From positions 1-7,079 of the forward strand of contig DAAK01000159.1 of assembly GCA_001701075.1 (NCBI GenBank): a stretch of 7,079 bases of DNA. Reading direction: 5' to 3'. The notes beneath the pieces are model-generated. The model was not told where the DNA came from. It did not search any database and saw only the letters and a program-made list of their open reading frames with translations. Source of the DNA: Bacteroidales bacterium GP3 (lineage in GTDB: Bacteria > Bacteroidota > Bacteroidia > Bacteroidales > Muribaculaceae). Position numbers and translations under genes: made by a program. Position 1 is the first letter of the stretch. Each line of letters opens with the position of its first letter. Below, one piece after another: positions 5,741-7,079 of this stretch.

Positions 5741-6889
5741 ATGATAAAAAAGATAACCAACATAGTTGCGGCAGTCGGCTTATGGTCGGTTGCCGCTTCC
5801 GCACAAGACAAGGTTTATGAGTTTGAGAGGGATATGCCTTTATTCCTTGATAGCCTTAAGACGGAGTTTACCTATCCTATGGCTTGGGGAAACAGTGATA
5901 TATCTGATTTCAATGAATGGAAGGCAGCAGCCAAAGGGAAACTTGTGGAAGAGATGCTTCTGCCTCCTCCACGTTCCAACTCATATGATATGGTGATTCT
6001 CGAAAGCGAGAAACGGGATGGTTATACCGCTCATAAGATTGAATTCAATCTGACCAAGTATTCCCGGGTGAAGGGATATCTGCTTGTGCCTGATGGTGAT
6101 GGACCTTTCCCTGCCATCGTAGCCCTCCACGATCATGGAGCTCATTTCACAATAGGGAAGGAGAAGATGGTCAGGCCATTCAATGTGGATCAAGCCATGC
6201 TCGACGACAGTGATGCTTGGGCTGACAACCTTTATGAAGGGCAATATGTAGGAGATTTTCTTGCAAAGAATGGATATGTGGTGCTTTCTACAGATGCATT
6301 GATGTGGGGTGAGCGAGGATGCAAGGAAGGTAGCGACAATACTCATTTGGCGAGTGTAGCCGGCAACATGCTTCTGCTTGGTAGGAACTTGTCTTCTTGG
6401 ATGAGTTTTGAAGATAGTTATGCCACAGAATTCTTGGCGAGTCTTCCTCAGACTGATCCTGAAAGAATAGGATGTGTTGGCCTTTCTATGGGCGGATATC
6501 GTTCGTGGATGCTTGCTGCCATGTCTCCTCTCATCAAGGCGAGTGTAGGAGTATGCTGGATGACAACCCAGGATGCTATGATGGATTGGAAATACGGAAG
6601 GCATGAGCGCGGCGGATTTGCCAACAACCTTGGAGGAGTCTTTGCCCAACTTGACTATCCCAATATTGCATCACTCGCTTGTCCGAATGCCATGATGCTG
6701 ATAAATGGGGAGACTGATAAGCTTTTTAAGCCACATGCAGTCAAGCAGTGTTATGAGACTATGCATAAGGTGTGGGACAGTCAAGGTGTCGGCGACAAAT
6801 TGGAGACTCATCTTCTCCCTATGGGACATGAGATGCCCAAGAGTGTCCAGATGATGACCTTAGATTTTTTTGATAAACATCTTAAATAG
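5741..6889 (+). CDS. Secreted alpha/beta hydrolase (dienelactone hydrolase/acetyl xylan esterase-like)
   Basis: 382 residues with a cleavable signal peptide (MIKKITNIVAAVGLWSVAASA, cut likely after Ala21), so it acts in the periplasm or beyond. The serine-hydrolase triad is visible: Ser249 in GLSMGGY, Asp326 in INGETDKLF, and His363 in LPMGHEMPKS. HDHGAH (130-135) fits the oxyanion-hole loop after the strand PAIVALH. The size, the N-terminal extension before the core and the DALMWGERG segment fit the Abhydrolase_7/acetyl xylan esterase-like group, suggesting ester hydrolysis; the substrate is not known. An in-frame ATG at 5648 would overlap the upstream gene and bury the signal peptide, so ATG 5741 is preferred. 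There is a 25-bp gap from the outer-membrane gene with no terminator or promoter between them, so they are probably cotranscribed. Confidence 0.88.
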   Translation: MIKKITNIVAAVGLWSVAASAQDKVYEFERDMPLFLDSLKTEFTYPMAWGNSDISDFNEWKAAAKGKLVEEMLLPPPRSNSYDMVILESEKRDGYTAHKIEFNLTKYSRVKGYLLVPDGDGPFPAIVALHDHGAHFTIGKEKMVRPFNVDQAMLDDSDAWADNLYEGQYVGDFLAKNGYVVLSTDALMWGERGCKEGSDNTHLASVAGNMLLLGRNLSSWMSFEDSYATEFLASLPQTDPERIGCVGLSMGGYRSWMLAAMSPLIKASVGVCWMTTQDAMMDWKYGRHERGGFANNLGGVFAQLDYPNIASLACPNAMMLINGETDKLFKPHAVKQCYETMHKVWDSQGVGDKLETHLLPMGHEMPKSVQMMTLDFFDKHLK

Positions 6890-6897
6890 TTGTCTGA

Positions 6898-6935
6898 CAA
6901 GTCTGGCGAGTCCGGCTTGGCTGGAAAGCCCGACT
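6898..6935. repeat. Degenerate 9-bp repeats with an imperfect hairpin
   Basis: Three consecutive 9-mers, CAAGTCTGG, CGAGTCCGG and CTTGGCTGG (6898-6924), resemble each other. AGTCCGGCTT (6909-6918) pairs with AAGCCCGACT (6926-6935) with a single mismatch and a 7-nt loop. It starts 8 bp after the hydrolase stop. With no T-run after it, it may be a transcript-end structure rather than a classic terminator. Confidence 0.45.
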
Positions 6936-6982
6936 GAATGAAACAATAATAATGACAAAAAATTAAAAAAGTGGGTTTAAAA

Positions 6983-7014
6983 TTTGCATAATTCAGAAAA
7001 AAGCTGTAATTTTG
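6983..7014 (+). promoter_or_regulatory. Near-consensus Bacteroidetes promoter reading out of the window
   Basis: TTTG (6983-6986), a 20-bp spacer, then TAATTTTG (7007-7014): an exact fit to both -33 and -7 boxes. The region around it is AT-rich. The transcription start is expected near 7017-7022. The product begins inside the window but is cut off at its right edge. Confidence 0.75.
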
Positions 7015-7016
7015 CA

Positions 7017-7079
7017 TTGCTTTTCGGGAGAGACCTTGCGAAGCCTTTAGTGGAATCTCTCGGTAAAGCAACATGGTGG
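7017..7079 (+). ncRNA. Structured transcript start, partial: small RNA or gene leader
   Basis: From the predicted start, TTGCTTT (7017-7023) pairs with AAAGCAA (7065-7071). After an internal loop, GAGAGA (7028-7033) pairs with TCTCTC (7056-7061), enclosing 22 nt that contain CCTTGCGAAGCC. This 13-bp two-part stem starts exactly where transcription should start. An ATG at 7073 follows directly, but only two codons are visible, so a leader cannot be told from a stand-alone RNA. The ends GGGAGAGACC and GAATCTCTC recall a glycine aptamer, but the conserved core is absent. The family is not recognised. Confidence 0.4.

Noticed and set aside
5981..6649. 222-codon minus-strand open frame opposite the hydrolase
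   Set aside because: Lies wholly opposite a convincing gene, shows no domain or signal and is Ser/His/Arg-rich as expected of an antisense shadow.
7025..7067. Glycine riboswitch
   Set aside because: GGGAGAGACC and GAATCTCTC resemble the outer parts of the aptamer, but the conserved GCCGAAGGAGCAA-type core is absent and the space between them is only about 22 nt. Kept only as an unclassified structured RNA.
6808..7074. 88-codon minus-strand open frame at the right end
   Set aside because: Half overlaps the hydrolase end and the rest is AT-rich promoter sequence of the other strand; no promoter or protein features.

Overview
The window looks like a chromosomal piece of a Bacteroidetes bacterium, probably order Bacteroidales. 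Three things point there: a CarboxypepD-reg/plug/beta-barrel outer-membrane protein of the type common in that phylum; promoters that fit the Bacteroidetes -33/-7 pattern (TTTG ... TAnnTTTG) at two places; and start codons with no clear Shine-Dalgarno sequence. The genus cannot be read from the sequence. No insertion sequence, phage gene, CRISPR array or tRNA is visible.

Layout. Positions 1-1059 hold the 3' nine-tenths of a PLP-dependent glycine C-acetyltransferase (kbl), cut by the window edge. A repeat-rich spacer follows, then a TlpA/ResA-like thioredoxin lipoprotein (1162-1677). Two GC-rich hairpins come next, the second followed by a T-run that ends exactly at the start codon of a hotdog-fold thioesterase of the fluoroacetyl-CoA thioesterase (FlK) type (1766-2146). 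Converging on it with only 5 bp between stop codons is a minus-strand gene (2152-2574) for a GYF_2 plus TM2 membrane protein, which has its own recognisable promoter.

The divergent spacer 2575-2832 is regulatory in character. It holds the minus-strand promoter, three copies of TAAGGTT (one inside a perfect inverted repeat), and a terminator-like hairpin with a T7 tract 26 bp before the next start codon. The large gene 2833-5715 encodes a 960-residue TonB-dependent-receptor-like outer-membrane protein with an odd Gly/Met/Pro-rich tail. After 25 bp it is followed by a secreted alpha/beta hydrolase (5741-6889) with a full Ser/Asp/His triad. These two probably form an operon: the barrel may take up or export something and the periplasmic esterase may act on it. 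There is no SusD partner in view, and the substrate is unknown.

The last 190 bp have no gene. They carry short degenerate 9-bp repeats and an imperfect hairpin, then a near-consensus promoter, then a sequence that folds back on itself from the predicted transcription start and runs off the window. The last part could be a small RNA or a structured leader.

Most of the window is ordinary housekeeping and accessory metabolism. The best second-look items are non-coding: the attenuator-like leader and operator-like repeats before the outer-membrane gene, and the structured transcript start at the right end.
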